Below are positions 26,994-35,596 of a DNA stretch of 43,396 nucleotides, piece by piece (within the stretch, counting starts at the first letter, position 1; each line of letters starts with the position of its first letter). The position numbers and the translations under genes are program-made. The DNA is from Elusimicrobia bacterium HGW-Elusimicrobia-1 (GTDB lineage: Bacteria; Elusimicrobiota; Endomicrobiia; PHAN01), in NCBI GenBank assembly GCA_002841695.1, contig PHAN01000014.1, positions 1 through 43,396 of the forward strand. Reading direction: 5' to 3'. Below the pieces are notes generated by a model. It saw only the letters and a list, made by a program, of their open reading frames with translations, did not search any database and had not been told where the DNA came from.

Positions 26994-28721
26994 CTAACCG
27001 ATTACCATCAATACGTCGCCGGCATCCACTATTTCCGTCTCAAAAGTGTATATCTGACGCACCACGCCGTCGTGGTCGGAATGTATCTGGGTCTGCATTT
27101 TCATGGCCTCAAGGACAATGACAGTATCGCCTTTTTTTACCGGCGAGCCGACCTTGACCTTTATGCTGACGACCATCCCCTGCATAGGCGATATAACGGC
27201 CCCCTCGGGGATTTCCTCTTTCCTGCCGACGGAATCAGTCGAGCCCGCCGAGGAAGCTCCGGCGGCGATGGGTTTTATCTTTATTCTGAATTCCTCGTCA
27301 TCGACCATAATCATAAACTCGTCTGACGACGCGGTCTCGGCGGGCGCAAGCGCGCGAGGGACTTCGCAGACACCGAGCGGCTCCGGTTTGGTTTCGCCCT
27401 TTAAAAACTTGACGGCTACCTGCGGATAGAGGGCGCAGCTCATTACGTCCTCGTCGGATTTTGCGGGCACGCCCTGCGCTTTTATCTCGCGGCGGACGTT
27501 TTCAAGCTCCGGCTCAAGCATATCGGCCGGACGCCTGTCGGAGGGTTTTTGTTTTCCTATGATCTTTGAAAGAATCTCTTTTTTAACCGGCGCGGGGGTG
27601 CGGCCGTAGAGGCCCAGACAATAATTTTTCACTTCTTCGGTGACTTTCTTGTAACGTTCGCCCAGAAGCACGTTGAGAACGGCCTGCGTTCCCACTATCT
27701 GGCTCGTCGGCGTGACCAGTGGCGGCCATCCCAAATCCTCGCGGACTCCGGGGACTTCCTTTAACACTTCGGAATATTTATCGAGCGCCTTTTGTTCTTT
27801 AAGCTGGGAATAGAGATTTGAAATCATCCCGCCCGGAATCTGGTGTATAAGAACGCTCACGTCGGATTTTTCTACGACGGGAGAGCACAGCGACTCGTAT
27901 TTGGTTTTGACTCCCAGAAAATAAAAACCTATGTCGAGAAGTTTTTCCAGATCGAGGTTGGTGTCGTACGGCGTTCCGCGAAGAGCCGCAACAAACGGCT
28001 CAAGCGGCGGCTGCGACGTACCGCCGGCAAACGGCGAAAAAGCGCAGTCAACTATATCGACCCCCGCCTGAGCGGCCGCGTAATAGCTCAAAGAGCCCAT
28101 TCCGCTCGTCATATGAGTGTGAAGATTTACGGGGAGTTTTACGGCTTTTTTCAGAGACGACACGAGGTCGGCCGCGGCGGCCGGCGTGATCAGACCCGCC
28201 ATATCTTTGATGCAAATCGAATCGCAGCCCATATCCGACAATTCTTTGGCGAGCGTGACAAACGCCGCCGTGGTATGCACGGGACTCGTGGTGTAGGAAA
28301 TAGTGCCCTGAACTTCGGCGCGGTATTTTTTGGCGGCCTTTATCGAAGCGGACATATTCCGCACGTCGTTAAGCGCGTCGAAAACTCTTATTATGTCTAT
28401 CCCGTTTTTCACGCTCAGTCGCACGAACTCATCGACTACGTCGTCGGCATAATGACGGTATCCGACCAGATTCTGCCCCCGCAAAAGCATCTGAAGTTTG
28501 GTTTTCTTTATTTTGGAGCGGATTCCCCTCAAGCGCTCCCACGGGTCCTCGGCCAGAAATCTCAAACACGCGTCGAAGGTCGCGCCGCCCCACACTTCCA
28601 GCGCGTGGAACCCTACGGCGTCGAGTTTTTCGAGTATCGGCTCCATATCCTCGGCGCGCATGCGCGTGGCGATAAGCGACTGGTGCGCGTCCCGCAGAGT
28701 GGTATCGACTATTTTAACCAT
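26994..28721 (-). CDS. pycB: Pyruvate carboxylase subunit B / oxaloacetate decarboxylase alpha-type carboxyltransferase with biotinyl domain
   Basis: The 575-residue product starts VDTTLRDAHQSLIATRMR (metal-binding carboxyltransferase domain, about 1-290), with CIKDMAGL and NLHTHMTSGMG. A conserved C-terminal domain follows, a low-complexity linker (about 465-505), and a biotinyl domain with the target lysine in VLEAMKMQTQ. With the biotin carboxylase gene next door it forms a two-subunit pyruvate carboxylase making oxaloacetate. Na+-pumping oxaloacetate decarboxylase is the alternative, but no beta or gamma membrane subunit is present here. The gene and the NuoI-like gene before it are bracketed by copies A and B of a long direct repeat. 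Confidence 0.9.
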   Translation of the reverse strand: MVKIVDTTLRDAHQSLIATRMRAEDMEPILEKLDAVGFHALEVWGGATFDACLRFLAEDPWERLRGIRSKIKKTKLQMLLRGQNLVGYRHYADDVVDEFVRLSVKNGIDIIRVFDALNDVRNMSASIKAAKKYRAEVQGTISYTTSPVHTTAAFVTLAKELSDMGCDSICIKDMAGLITPAAAADLVSSLKKAVKLPVNLHTHMTSGMGSLSYYAAAQAGVDIVDCAFSPFAGGTSQPPLEPFVAALRGTPYDTNLDLEKLLDIGFYFLGVKTKYESLCSPVVEKSDVSVLIHQIPGGMISNLYSQLKEQKALDKYSEVLKEVPGVREDLGWPPLVTPTSQIVGTQAVLNVLLGERYKKVTEEVKNYCLGLYGRTPAPVKKEILSKIIGKQKPSDRRPADMLEPELENVRREIKAQGVPAKSDEDVMSCALYPQVAVKFLKGETKPEPLGVCEVPRALAPAETASSDEFMIMVDDEEFRIKIKPIAAGASSAGSTDSVGRKEEIPEGAVISPMQGMVVSIKVKVGSPVKKGDTVIVLEAMKMQTQIHSDHDGVVRQIYTFETEIVDAGDVLMVIG

Positions 28722-28734
28722 ATTTCAAATCCTA

Positions 28735-29388
28735 TTATTTATTTTCCGCCTGATTTTTCCCCGTCTGATTGAACACAAGAATCGCGTGGCGGCACTTGGG
28801 GCAATTTACCTGAAATAAATCCTGACGGCGAACCGCTCCGGTGTCGATGGAAACGCCGGCTACGCCCTTGGTATTTAAAATATTCCGCCCCAAAAGTTCG
28901 TTGAGTCCGAAATTCGCCGACGATAGCGGGCCGAGACGCCCGGCTATCCATTCGAGATGACGGCGCGACGAGAGGATTTCGCCGCAGTTGTCGCAGACGA
29001 CAAGTTCCTTCTCGACGGAGGCGCGCATCTTGGAGCGGTCCACGCCCGATAGGTCGAACTCCAGGTTAAGTTTGACGCCGCAAACAGGGTCGTTGCGGGT
29101 TGTGCAGTAACGCTCGCACTGACCGCAAAAAATACATTCGTCATAGCGCCATTCCATCACACGCGAAGGTGTCTGTGCGCCGGACACTTTCTCTATGACT
29201 TTTATGGCTCCGGACGGACAGACCTCGGCGCACGCGCCGCAGGCGATGCAGCCCTCGTCGCTCGGCGCGGGACGGCCCCTGAAACCTTCGGGCGGGGTAT
29301 GCGGCTCCGCCGGAAATTTTGTGGTGACCGGACCCTTTATCAGGGCGGTTATCGCTTCTTTAAGTTCTCTGAGTTTTGGATATTTCAT
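28735..29388 (-). CDS. NuoI/MbhN-like 2[4Fe-4S] subunit of the membrane hydrogenase
   Basis: The 217-residue product carries two [4Fe-4S] motifs, CIACGACAEVC (47-57) and CIFCGQCERYC (85-95), as in NuoI, MbhN and HyfH. A C-terminal extension of about 100 residues has CDNCG (132-136) and CPKC (196-199), a zinc-ribbon-like pair seen in HyfH/HycF-type subunits. It would connect the ferredoxin side to the NuoB-like cluster. It lies far from the other hydrogenase-core genes, beyond mrpG and a 170-bp repeat, and just before pycB. Function in the complex is inferred from family and locus. Confidence 0.82.
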   Translation of the reverse strand: MKYPKLRELKEAITALIKGPVTTKFPAEPHTPPEGFRGRPAPSDEGCIACGACAEVCPSGAIKVIEKVSGAQTPSRVMEWRYDECIFCGQCERYCTTRNDPVCGVKLNLEFDLSGVDRSKMRASVEKELVVCDNCGEILSSRRHLEWIAGRLGPLSSANFGLNELLGRNILNTKGVAGVSIDTGAVRRQDLFQVNCPKCRHAILVFNQTGKNQAENK

Positions 29389-29397
29389 AGTTTATAA

Positions 29398-29567
29398 GTA
29401 ACGAGAATTAAACACCCCGTCCCGATAAATCGGGACACCCCTCTACAAGAGGGGAATATTCCCCTTTGTTAAAGGGGTGTCAACGAAGTTGACGGGGTAT
29501 TTCCCTTTTGTAAAAGGGGTGGCTCGCCATAGGCGAGACGGGGTATCCCCCTCATTACGCATTACTA
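29398..29567. repeat. Long multi-hairpin intergenic repeat, copy B
   Basis: Near-identical and in the same orientation to copy A at 26819-26990, with a few single-base differences. It includes the same string of hairpins and the same CATTACGCATTACTA end. That end supplies the TAG stop of the mrpG-like gene. Copies A and B bracket the pycB and NuoI-like genes. Confidence 0.92.
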
Positions 29568-29888
29568 ATTCTGTTTTTCATATTCATCGCAGACGGTTTT
29601 TTCCCAGAGTTTCACGCCGGACTTATGGGCGGCGCGGGCCATCGCGTGCGCCGTGACGGGCGCCGTCAAAAGAAGAAACACCAGACACAGAAGCGCCTTG
29701 ACCCCGGCGGCCGTAAAACCGCTCAGGATAAATACTCCCAGAAGAATGCCGCAAGTGCCCAGCGTGACAGATTTCGTCGACGCTTGCAGACGCGTGTAAT
29801 AGTCGGGGAAACGCATCAGCCCGAGGCAACCCAGCAGATTGAACATAACTCCGACGACTATAAAAAATTTGCCCAGAAACTCAAACAT
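29565..29888 (-). CDS. mrpG: MrpG/MnhG-like (MbhC-like) antiporter subunit
   Basis: The 107-residue product has three hydrophobic helices and the MrpG pattern LGCLGLMRFPDYYTRLQASTK (about residues 19-38), with KALLCLVFLLLTAPVTAHAMARAA in the third helix. It is a small subunit of the Na+/H+ antiporter module. An AGAGGGA ribosome site precedes the ATG. The stop codon lies within repeat copy B. Confidence 0.92.
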   Translation of the reverse strand: MFEFLGKFFIVVGVMFNLLGCLGLMRFPDYYTRLQASTKSVTLGTCGILLGVFILSGFTAAGVKALLCLVFLLLTAPVTAHAMARAAHKSGVKLWEKTVCDEYEKQN

Positions 29889-29941
29889 TGTTTTTCCCTC
29901 TGACGGACTTCGTTATTTGAAAACGTTGAAAAGCTGTCCAA

Positions 29942-29996
29942 ATGTCACCCTGAGCGAAGCGAAGGGTCTCGTTTGTCGTCGGAATCAGAATGACAA
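29942..29996. repeat. Short intergenic repeat, GTCACCCTGAGCGAAGCGAAGGGTCTC type
   Basis: The gap between the mrpF- and mrpG-like genes contains TGTCACCCTGAGCG followed by AAGCGAAGGGTCTCG and, further on, AATCAGAATGACA, giving imperfect inverted ends. The core ACCCTGAGCGAAGCGAAGGGT has pairing ends (ACCCT / AGGGT). It resembles the repeats at 10.97 and 19.56 kb in style but not in sequence. Confidence 0.6.
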
Positions 29997-30031
29997 ATGC
30001 CGCGACGCTTTCTAAAATATCCGGAGCGCCG

Positions 30032-30379
30032 TTACTCGTCGAACTTCTTGCCTTCCAGATATTTGGCCAGAGCCAGCATTCCTATGAAACTCTGCAGCGC
30101 CCACGCTATGGCTATGTCAAGATAAAAAGATTTGCGCGTGGTCACATACAGCATCGCGCAGAAACCGATTATGACAAGACCTATTATGTCGGTGGCCAGA
30201 GCTCTGTCGGGCGCGGTCGGACCCGCGATAACGCGCACAAGCGCAAGAAAACAGCAGAGCAAAAGCACTCCGGAGAATTTTGCGGCCAGGGTATAGGAAG
30301 GCATTACCCAGAAAACCGCGACAGCTATCACGGACGCATACATCAGAATAAGTTTAAGTCCCGCCAGACGGTCTTTCAT
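30032..30379 (-). CDS. mrpF: MrpF/MnhF-like (MbhB-like) antiporter subunit
   Basis: The 115-residue product has three hydrophobic helices and the MrpF signature VRVIAGPTAPDRALATDIIGL (about residues 47-67). The start is ATG 30379, overlapping the mrpE stop (ATGA). A longer in-frame opening that runs upstream lies inside mrpE and is not used. It is part of the small-subunit set of the antiporter module. Confidence 0.92.
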   Translation of the reverse strand: MKDRLAGLKLILMYASVIAVAVFWVMPSYTLAAKFSGVLLLCCFLALVRVIAGPTAPDRALATDIIGLVIIGFCAMLYVTTRKSFYLDIAIAWALQSFIGMLALAKYLEGKKFDE

Positions 30380-30870
30380 TCGAAGACCTCGATTATTATT
30401 TTCTCGAATTTTTCCACTACCCGACGGTACGCCTCTTGGCCGTCGCAGGACGGCGCGTTTATCCAGTGGATAAAAAGATGTCCCGCGTCCAAATCGGCGT
30501 CGACGGTAATAGTCCCCGGAGTCAGCGTTATAAAATTGGACAGGAACGTTATGCCCGTTTCCGTTTTGCATTTCGTGCGGACTTTCAGTATCGCGGGTTT
30601 AAGCGGCATTCCGGGATGAAGCACGCGCATGGCCATATCCAGATTGGCTTTTACGCACTCGAAAACGAAGACCGCCAGAAACTTGAAAAACATAGCGAAG
30701 CGCCGCCACTGCATGAACTTGGACGGATTTTTCGTCCAATCGGTCTTAAAGGTCAAAGAGACCGCGCCCGCCACCGCCGCTCCGACGGCCAAAGAAACCG
30801 GCGAGAGCGTAAACGTAAGCAGTATCCACGCGACGAAAAGTGTCAAGAATATTATTATTCTGTTTCCCAT
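30376..30870 (-). CDS. mrpE: MrpE/MnhE-like (MbhA-like) antiporter subunit
   Basis: The 164-residue product has two N-terminal hydrophobic helices, then the MrpE patterns ECVKANLDMAMRVLHPGMPLKPAI and TLTPGTITVDAD, and a C-terminal cytoplasmic domain (HLFIHWINAP). It is a Mrp-type antiporter subunit with a C-terminal soluble domain. It overlaps the mrpD stop (TAATG) and mrpF start. Confidence 0.92.
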   Translation of the reverse strand: MGNRIIIFLTLFVAWILLTFTLSPVSLAVGAAVAGAVSLTFKTDWTKNPSKFMQWRRFAMFFKFLAVFVFECVKANLDMAMRVLHPGMPLKPAILKVRTKCKTETGITFLSNFITLTPGTITVDADLDAGHLFIHWINAPSCDGQEAYRRVVEKFEKIIIEVFE

Positions 30871-32354
30871 TATTTTATCACGTCGGAAGCGTATCCGATT
30901 CCTCTTAAAAGAACGGCGGCGGCCGGTTGTATGAGCGCGTCGCGCACCACCGGATAGAAAACTCCCAAAAGCACGCAGGCCGAAGCCAGCGCCATCATCG
31001 GGAGCGTCATCGACAACGGCGCCTCTTTCACCGACGAAAGATTCTCTTTCGTCTTGCCCCAGAATATGTGCTTCTGGACTTTAAGAAAAATCGCCAGGGT
31101 AAACACGCTCACGACGGCCGCAATCGCTCCTGCAAAATATTTACCGGCCTGAAACGCCGCTATAATAATTATGAACTTTGACCAGAAACCGTTAAGCGGC
31201 GGCACGCCGGAAATTGCCAGCGAGGCCGTAAGGGACGTAGCGCCGGTTACGGGCATTTTGGCGGCCAGCCCTCCGGCGGATTTCAGGTCTCTCGTCGAAG
31301 CCGAGTATTCGACCGCGCCTGCGTTCAGAAAAAGAAGCGACTTGAACATCGCGTGGTTTACCAGATGATACAAACCGCCGACTATGCCAAGAGGCGTTCC
31401 CAGTCCCAGGCCAAGGGCGATATAGCCGACCTGGCTGATGGTCGAGTAAGCCAGCAGACGCTTAAAGTCCCACTGTCCCAGGGACATAAGGACGCCGACT
31501 ACCATCGAAAGCGGCCCGACAAAAAGCAGTATGTTCGACATAAATCCGGCGAAGGGCGCCACGACGGTGAATATCCTGGCCAGGGCATAGAGTCCGGTAA
31601 CTTTTATTATTACACCCGAAAGAAGCGCCGACACCGGAGCCGGCGCGGACGAGTGTACGTCCGGAAGCCACGCGTGGAACGGAACCATTCCGGCTTTAAG
31701 CAAAAGTCCCACGGCAAAAAGCGCGGCGGCGAAAGGCACGGCGGGCGAATATCCGCGCGCGGCCATAACCGCGGCGACGTCGGCCAGATTGAGCGTGCCG
31801 GAGTACGAATATATCACGGCAATGCCCATCAGTATAAAGGCGGAGGCGGTGGAGCCGAGCACGACGTACTTAAACGACGCTTCCAGTTGGTCGCGCTCCA
31901 ACCCGAAGGCCGTCAGCGCGTAGGTCGTTATCGACGCCAATTCGATGAACACGAACATATTAAACAAATCGCCGGAAAGAGCCAGCGCGTTTATGGCCCC
32001 GAGCATTACATTGAACAAAGCGTAATATTTGGCCGGCGCGGTGTAGGACTTCATGTAGCCGATGGAATAAACCGCCGCGGCAGCGGCCACGAAGTTGGCC
32101 GCAAGTATAATGAGCATGGAAAGTCCGTCGAGAACCCACACAACGCCCAGGGGCGCCGGCCATCCGCCGAAGGTATATACCACGGCTTCCGGACCACGGA
32201 CAAAAAAAACATAGACGGACAGCGCCAGCAGCGCCAGCGGAGACGACACGCCGATTATCTCGGCGAACTTTCTTCGCGCGCCGTGCGCGGCGGCAAGAAG
32301 AAACGCCGCGGCAAGAGGCGCCGCCAAAAACAGAGTGAGCAATCCGGGTTTCAT
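30870..32354 (-). CDS. mrpD: MrpD/MbhH-like large antiporter subunit (proton-conducting transporter family)
   Basis: The 494-residue polytopic product has the antiporter core: NMFVFIELASITTYALTAFG, LLKAGMVPFHAWLPDVHSSAPAPVSALLSG (channel helix with conserved Lys and His), KRLLAYSTISQVGYIALGLGLG, and AISGVPPLNGFWSKFII. It is homologous to NuoM/NuoN and MrpD. It is one of three large channel subunits in this locus; this one is closest in context to MbhH because it follows the mrpC-like gene. Confidence 0.92.
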   Translation of the reverse strand: MKPGLLTLFLAAPLAAAFLLAAAHGARRKFAEIIGVSSPLALLALSVYVFFVRGPEAVVYTFGGWPAPLGVVWVLDGLSMLIILAANFVAAAAAVYSIGYMKSYTAPAKYYALFNVMLGAINALALSGDLFNMFVFIELASITTYALTAFGLERDQLEASFKYVVLGSTASAFILMGIAVIYSYSGTLNLADVAAVMAARGYSPAVPFAAALFAVGLLLKAGMVPFHAWLPDVHSSAPAPVSALLSGVIIKVTGLYALARIFTVVAPFAGFMSNILLFVGPLSMVVGVLMSLGQWDFKRLLAYSTISQVGYIALGLGLGTPLGIVGGLYHLVNHAMFKSLLFLNAGAVEYSASTRDLKSAGGLAAKMPVTGATSLTASLAISGVPPLNGFWSKFIIIIAAFQAGKYFAGAIAAVVSVFTLAIFLKVQKHIFWGKTKENLSSVKEAPLSMTLPMMALASACVLLGVFYPVVRDALIQPAAAVLLRGIGYASDVIK

Positions 32355-32363
32355 CGTAACGCG

Positions 32364-32699
32364 CTATCCTTTGAGGTTTTTTATTTCGGTAATGTCGAAA
32401 GTTCCGTGCTTTTCGTAAATTCTTAATGCAATCGCGGCGGCCATCGCCAAAACTCCCAGATCAATGACAATGGCCGTAAGCACAATGGCCTGCGGAAGCG
32501 GGTCCACAAAGTTCGCCGCTTCTCCGGCGGAAAAAATCGGAGCCGTGGCGCCGGTTTTATATCCTATCAATACAAAAAACAGATTGACCGCGTACGTAAA
32601 TATCGCCAGGCCTATGATTTTTTTTACGATATTCTTTTTTATCAGGACTCCGTAAAGCCCTATGCCGAAAAGAATGAAAACGAGTATGTAGTTTATCAT
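32364..32699 (-). CDS. mrpC: MrpC/MbhG-like (NuoK-like) antiporter subunit
   Basis: The 111-residue product has three hydrophobic helices and the family pattern LFGIGLYGVLIKKNIVKKIIGL, then DPLPQAIVLTAIVIDLGVLAMA (about residues 67-88). The NuoK/MrpC fold provides part of the ion path. It overlaps mrpB (ATGA) and precedes mrpD by 9 nt. Confidence 0.93.
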   Translation of the reverse strand: MINYILVFILFGIGLYGVLIKKNIVKKIIGLAIFTYAVNLFFVLIGYKTGATAPIFSAGEAANFVDPLPQAIVLTAIVIDLGVLAMAAAIALRIYEKHGTFDITEIKNLKG

Positions 32700-33145
32700 T
32701 TTTTATTCGCGCCTTCGCCGGCAAAAAAAGTCATGGCGGTAAATATCGCAAAAAGCCCGCCCATCACTTTAAGCCCGATGGCCATATTGTTTATTATCAC
32801 CGTGCCGCCGCTCATAAACTCAAAAGGCGTTCCCGCGGCCAGATAATTTTTGAAAAAATAACCCGCGGCAAGTCCCGAAATACCAACCGCAAGAAATGCC
32901 AAAGCGCCCGCGCCTTCCAGAACTTGCGCGCCGGCAAACGTCAACTCTTTTACGGCGGTTTCGCGGCCGTAGGCCAGCATCAAATGAACCACGGCAAGGG
33001 CCAGCATTACACCTCCGGCGAAACCTCCGCCGGGCGTAAGATGTCCGTGCAGAATGATGTAGACGCCGAACAGAAAAATAAGGCGCACCGTCAGGCGGGT
33101 GATGGTTTTTACGATAACCGACATTCCGGCCGATTTGGGCTCCAT
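32696..33145 (-). CDS. mrpB: MrpB/MbhF-like antiporter subunit
   Basis: The 149-residue product has four hydrophobic helices and the MrpB pattern HGHLTPGGGFAGGVMLALAVVHLMLAYG (positions about 29-56). It is the stand-alone MrpB domain. It starts at ATG 33145, which overlaps the upstream stop (TGATG). Confidence 0.93.
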   Translation of the reverse strand: MEPKSAGMSVIVKTITRLTVRLIFLFGVYIILHGHLTPGGGFAGGVMLALAVVHLMLAYGRETAVKELTFAGAQVLEGAGALAFLAVGISGLAAGYFFKNYLAAGTPFEFMSGGTVIINNMAIGLKVMGGLFAIFTAMTFFAGEGANKK

Positions 33146-33681
33146 CAGTCCTTCTCCTGGCGCGGTTTCATTCCGGTTTTGCGCATTATGGCCGCGACGG
33201 CCACGGCGGCGGTAAAAAGCACGGTCGCTTCGCCGAGTGTGTCTATCGCCCTGAAATCAAGAATTATGGCCGAAACAGCGTTGGCCGCGCCGACTTTATC
33301 CAGCGTGGATGCGATATATTCCGAAGATACTTTCATAAGCGGCGAGCCGAAAGCGGGAAGATGAGCCAAAGCTATGGCCGCAAAATATATAAGCGTGCCT
33401 ATGGAAAATACGGCCACAAGAACCAGAGCGGCGGCGCGGGTTCCCGTCATCCTGGTTGTGTCTCTTTGCACGGTGGCTCTTATAAGAATGATGAGGGCCA
33501 GAATCTCGACGACTATCTGTGTGATGGCCAAATCGGGAGCGCCCAGCAGCAGGAATATCACACTGAGTCCGTAACCGGCCACGCCGACGGCAATCACGCA
33601 CGAGAGGAGGTCTTTGAGCTCAAGCGCTACGATGCTTCCTATGGCTATAAGAGCGATAATCAGCGTTATTTCCATATTCAT
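33145..33681 (-). CDS. MrpA C-terminal-like subunit (MbhD plus MbhE fused)
   Basis: The 178-residue product has about five hydrophobic helices. The first half is MbhD-like (LLSCVIAVGVAGYGLSVIFLLLGAPDLAITQIVVEIL), and the second half is MbhE-like (AIILDFRAIDTLGEATVLFTAAVAV), the pair that in classical Mrp sits in the C-terminal part of MrpA and in Mbh is two proteins. In this locus it is one separate gene between the 629-residue channel subunit and mrpB. Confidence 0.85.
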   Translation of the reverse strand: MNMEITLIIALIAIGSIVALELKDLLSCVIAVGVAGYGLSVIFLLLGAPDLAITQIVVEILALIILIRATVQRDTTRMTGTRAAALVLVAVFSIGTLIYFAAIALAHLPAFGSPLMKVSSEYIASTLDKVGAANAVSAIILDFRAIDTLGEATVLFTAAVAVAAIMRKTGMKPRQEKD

Positions 33682-33706
33682 AATTTTTATGCTCCGGCAA
33701 CGGCGG

Positions 33707-35596
33707 TTATCTTACCAGAATCCACAATATGGCCGCGGCTCCGACGAGGTACCACGACAGATAAACGTAAAGGTCTCCGGTATGCGCCAGACGAAAAACG
33801 AATATTATTCCTTCTACGGCCTTGACGAAGAAAAGCTGCAAAAGATATATGACTCGCTCCACGCCGTAGTAAACGGCCGACGAAACCGCCGCGATGGTTT
33901 TCATTATCAAAGAGTAAAAACCGCCGTCGCGGCCCGACGGAGAATAGACGGCGGAAAGCCCGCTAAGTTTCTCGACGGTCTTATAGAAATCCCCGCCGCC
34001 GAACACGTACTCGGGGCGATATTCTTCGCCGCCGAAAAATATGTCGGTGCGACGGATGCGTCCGGAAATCTTAAACTGGTAAAGCGCGACGCCCGCAAGA
34101 ACCGCGGCTATTGCCATAAGCAGCGCGGCGAATGACGTCTCCACGAGCATGGGCAACCCTATGTAAAACGTGGCTCCCACACCAAGAAACACCGAGGCCG
34201 CCGCAAGGGTTATCTGAGGAATCCGCAGGGCCAATTCCGAGTCGACACGGCGTTCGACGCTTTTTGGGGCGGGTTCGCCGTCGTCTTTTACGGCGGGGCG
34301 GGCCAAAAATACGGAGTGAATCACTTTAAGAAAACTCGCAAGGGTAAGAGACGAACCGGCCATCGCGACAAACAGCGCTATGAGCACGTAACGGTTTCCC
34401 GCGAGCGTGGATGCCGTAAGTAGCCCTTGAAATATCAGCCACTTCGACACGAACCCGTTGAGCGGCGGAACGCCCGATATGGCCAGAGACGATACAAGCA
34501 TAGAGCCGAAAGTCGCGGGCATCTTCGACGACAAAGAGCCCAGACGCGACATTTCCGTGGTGCCCTTGGCTTTTTCAACAACGCCTGCGCCCATAAAAAG
34601 TCCCGACTTATACACCACGTTGTTGAACATATGGAACACGCCGCCCAATATGCCTATGGGGTTGAAAGTCGCCACGCCCAGAATCATATAGCCGACCTGC
34701 GAAACGCTGTGATAGGCAAAAAGTTTTTTCAGGTCGTGCTGGGCAAGCGCTTTAAGAACCGAGATAATAAGTGTAAGAGCTCCGGCGATCATAAGCGCCG
34801 GCTGAAAAAATTCCGCGCGGTCGCGCAGGGCGGGAAGCACCCGCATTAACAGATAAATTCCCAGCGCCTTGTCTATTATCGCCGGAAATAATATGAGCGT
34901 TTCCACCGACGACGTCGAGGACGCGCGTATAATCCAGTTGTGAAACGGCATTGCGCCGGTCTTGGCCACCGCGCCGAAAACTATAAGCGCCAGAGAAATC
35001 ATTGCCAGTTTGCCTTCGGGCAGACGGGCTACGGCCAAAGTGACGTCGTAAGTCCCCGACAAGCGCGCGATGAGAGCCACGCCCAGAAGCATCGCAAAAT
35101 CCGACAGTCCCAGCACAATCAAAGCCCGCTGCGCCGTGGGCTCGTCGGTATCCTGAAGAACCAGATAGAGCACCGCCAGCACCGCGCCCCAGAAAACCAG
35201 CATCGTGAAAAAATCACCGGCGGCTAGCGCGCCCGAAGCGGCCGACGCGGCGAGAAGATACAGCGCCATACTTTTCTTGCCGGCGACGGCGGAGGCGTAA
35301 ATGAAGAACACGAAGAATGCCGCCGACATAAGAACGCCGAATATGGCCGCAAGAGAATCTATCCGCATACTGAAACCGCCCGCTACCGGCAGCGGATGCG
35401 CCGACGGCGGAAGCCATCCGGACGCAAACTCAAAGACCGTCGGTGTGGCGGCGAATATCACGGCGGCGGCAAGAGCCAGAAATGAGGCGTAGACGGCCGT
35501 TATGCCTCGGGCTTTGCGCCACGAAGATGGCATAAGAGCCGCAGCCAGAGCCGCCACGGCGGTGACCGTCGGTATTATAAGAACGTATCCGCTCAT
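33707..35596 (-). CDS. NuoL/HyfB-like large antiporter subunit with long C-terminal extension
   Basis: The 629-residue polytopic product has the channel motifs FGAVAKTGAMPFHNWIIRASSTSSVETLI, KKLFAYHSVSQVGYMILGVA, FHMFNNVVYKSGLFMGAGVVEKA and AISGVPPLNGFVSKWLIF. A C-terminal extension of about 150 residues follows residue 480. It includes a polar stretch with Gly/Tyr-rich sequence (FGGGDFYKTVEKLSGL) and at least two more hydrophobic helices, of the kind that forms lateral helices in NuoL-type proteins. It is the second large channel subunit and has no counterpart in P. furiosus Mbh. Confidence 0.87.
   Translation of the reverse strand: MSGYVLIIPTVTAVAALAAALMPSSWRKARGITAVYASFLALAAAVIFAATPTVFEFASGWLPPSAHPLPVAGGFSMRIDSLAAIFGVLMSAAFFVFFIYASAVAGKKSMALYLLAASAASGALAAGDFFTMLVFWGAVLAVLYLVLQDTDEPTAQRALIVLGLSDFAMLLGVALIARLSGTYDVTLAVARLPEGKLAMISLALIVFGAVAKTGAMPFHNWIIRASSTSSVETLILFPAIIDKALGIYLLMRVLPALRDRAEFFQPALMIAGALTLIISVLKALAQHDLKKLFAYHSVSQVGYMILGVATFNPIGILGGVFHMFNNVVYKSGLFMGAGVVEKAKGTTEMSRLGSLSSKMPATFGSMLVSSLAISGVPPLNGFVSKWLIFQGLLTASTLAGNRYVLIALFVAMAGSSLTLASFLKVIHSVFLARPAVKDDGEPAPKSVERRVDSELALRIPQITLAAASVFLGVGATFYIGLPMLVETSFAALLMAIAAVLAGVALYQFKISGRIRRTDIFFGGEEYRPEYVFGGGDFYKTVEKLSGLSAVYSPSGRDGGFYSLIMKTIAAVSSAVYYGVERVIYLLQLFFVKAVEGIIFVFRLAHTGDLYVYLSWYLVGAAAILWILVR

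Noticed and set aside
26994-28721. Na+-pumping oxaloacetate decarboxylase alpha subunit
   Set aside because: No beta or gamma membrane subunit is present, and a biotin carboxylase gene lies next to it, which favours a two-subunit pyruvate carboxylase.
26819-29567. Composite transposon formed by the two 170-bp repeats
   Set aside because: There is no transposase or integrase between or near the copies, and related hairpins occur in other gaps, so dispersed non-autonomous repeats fit better.
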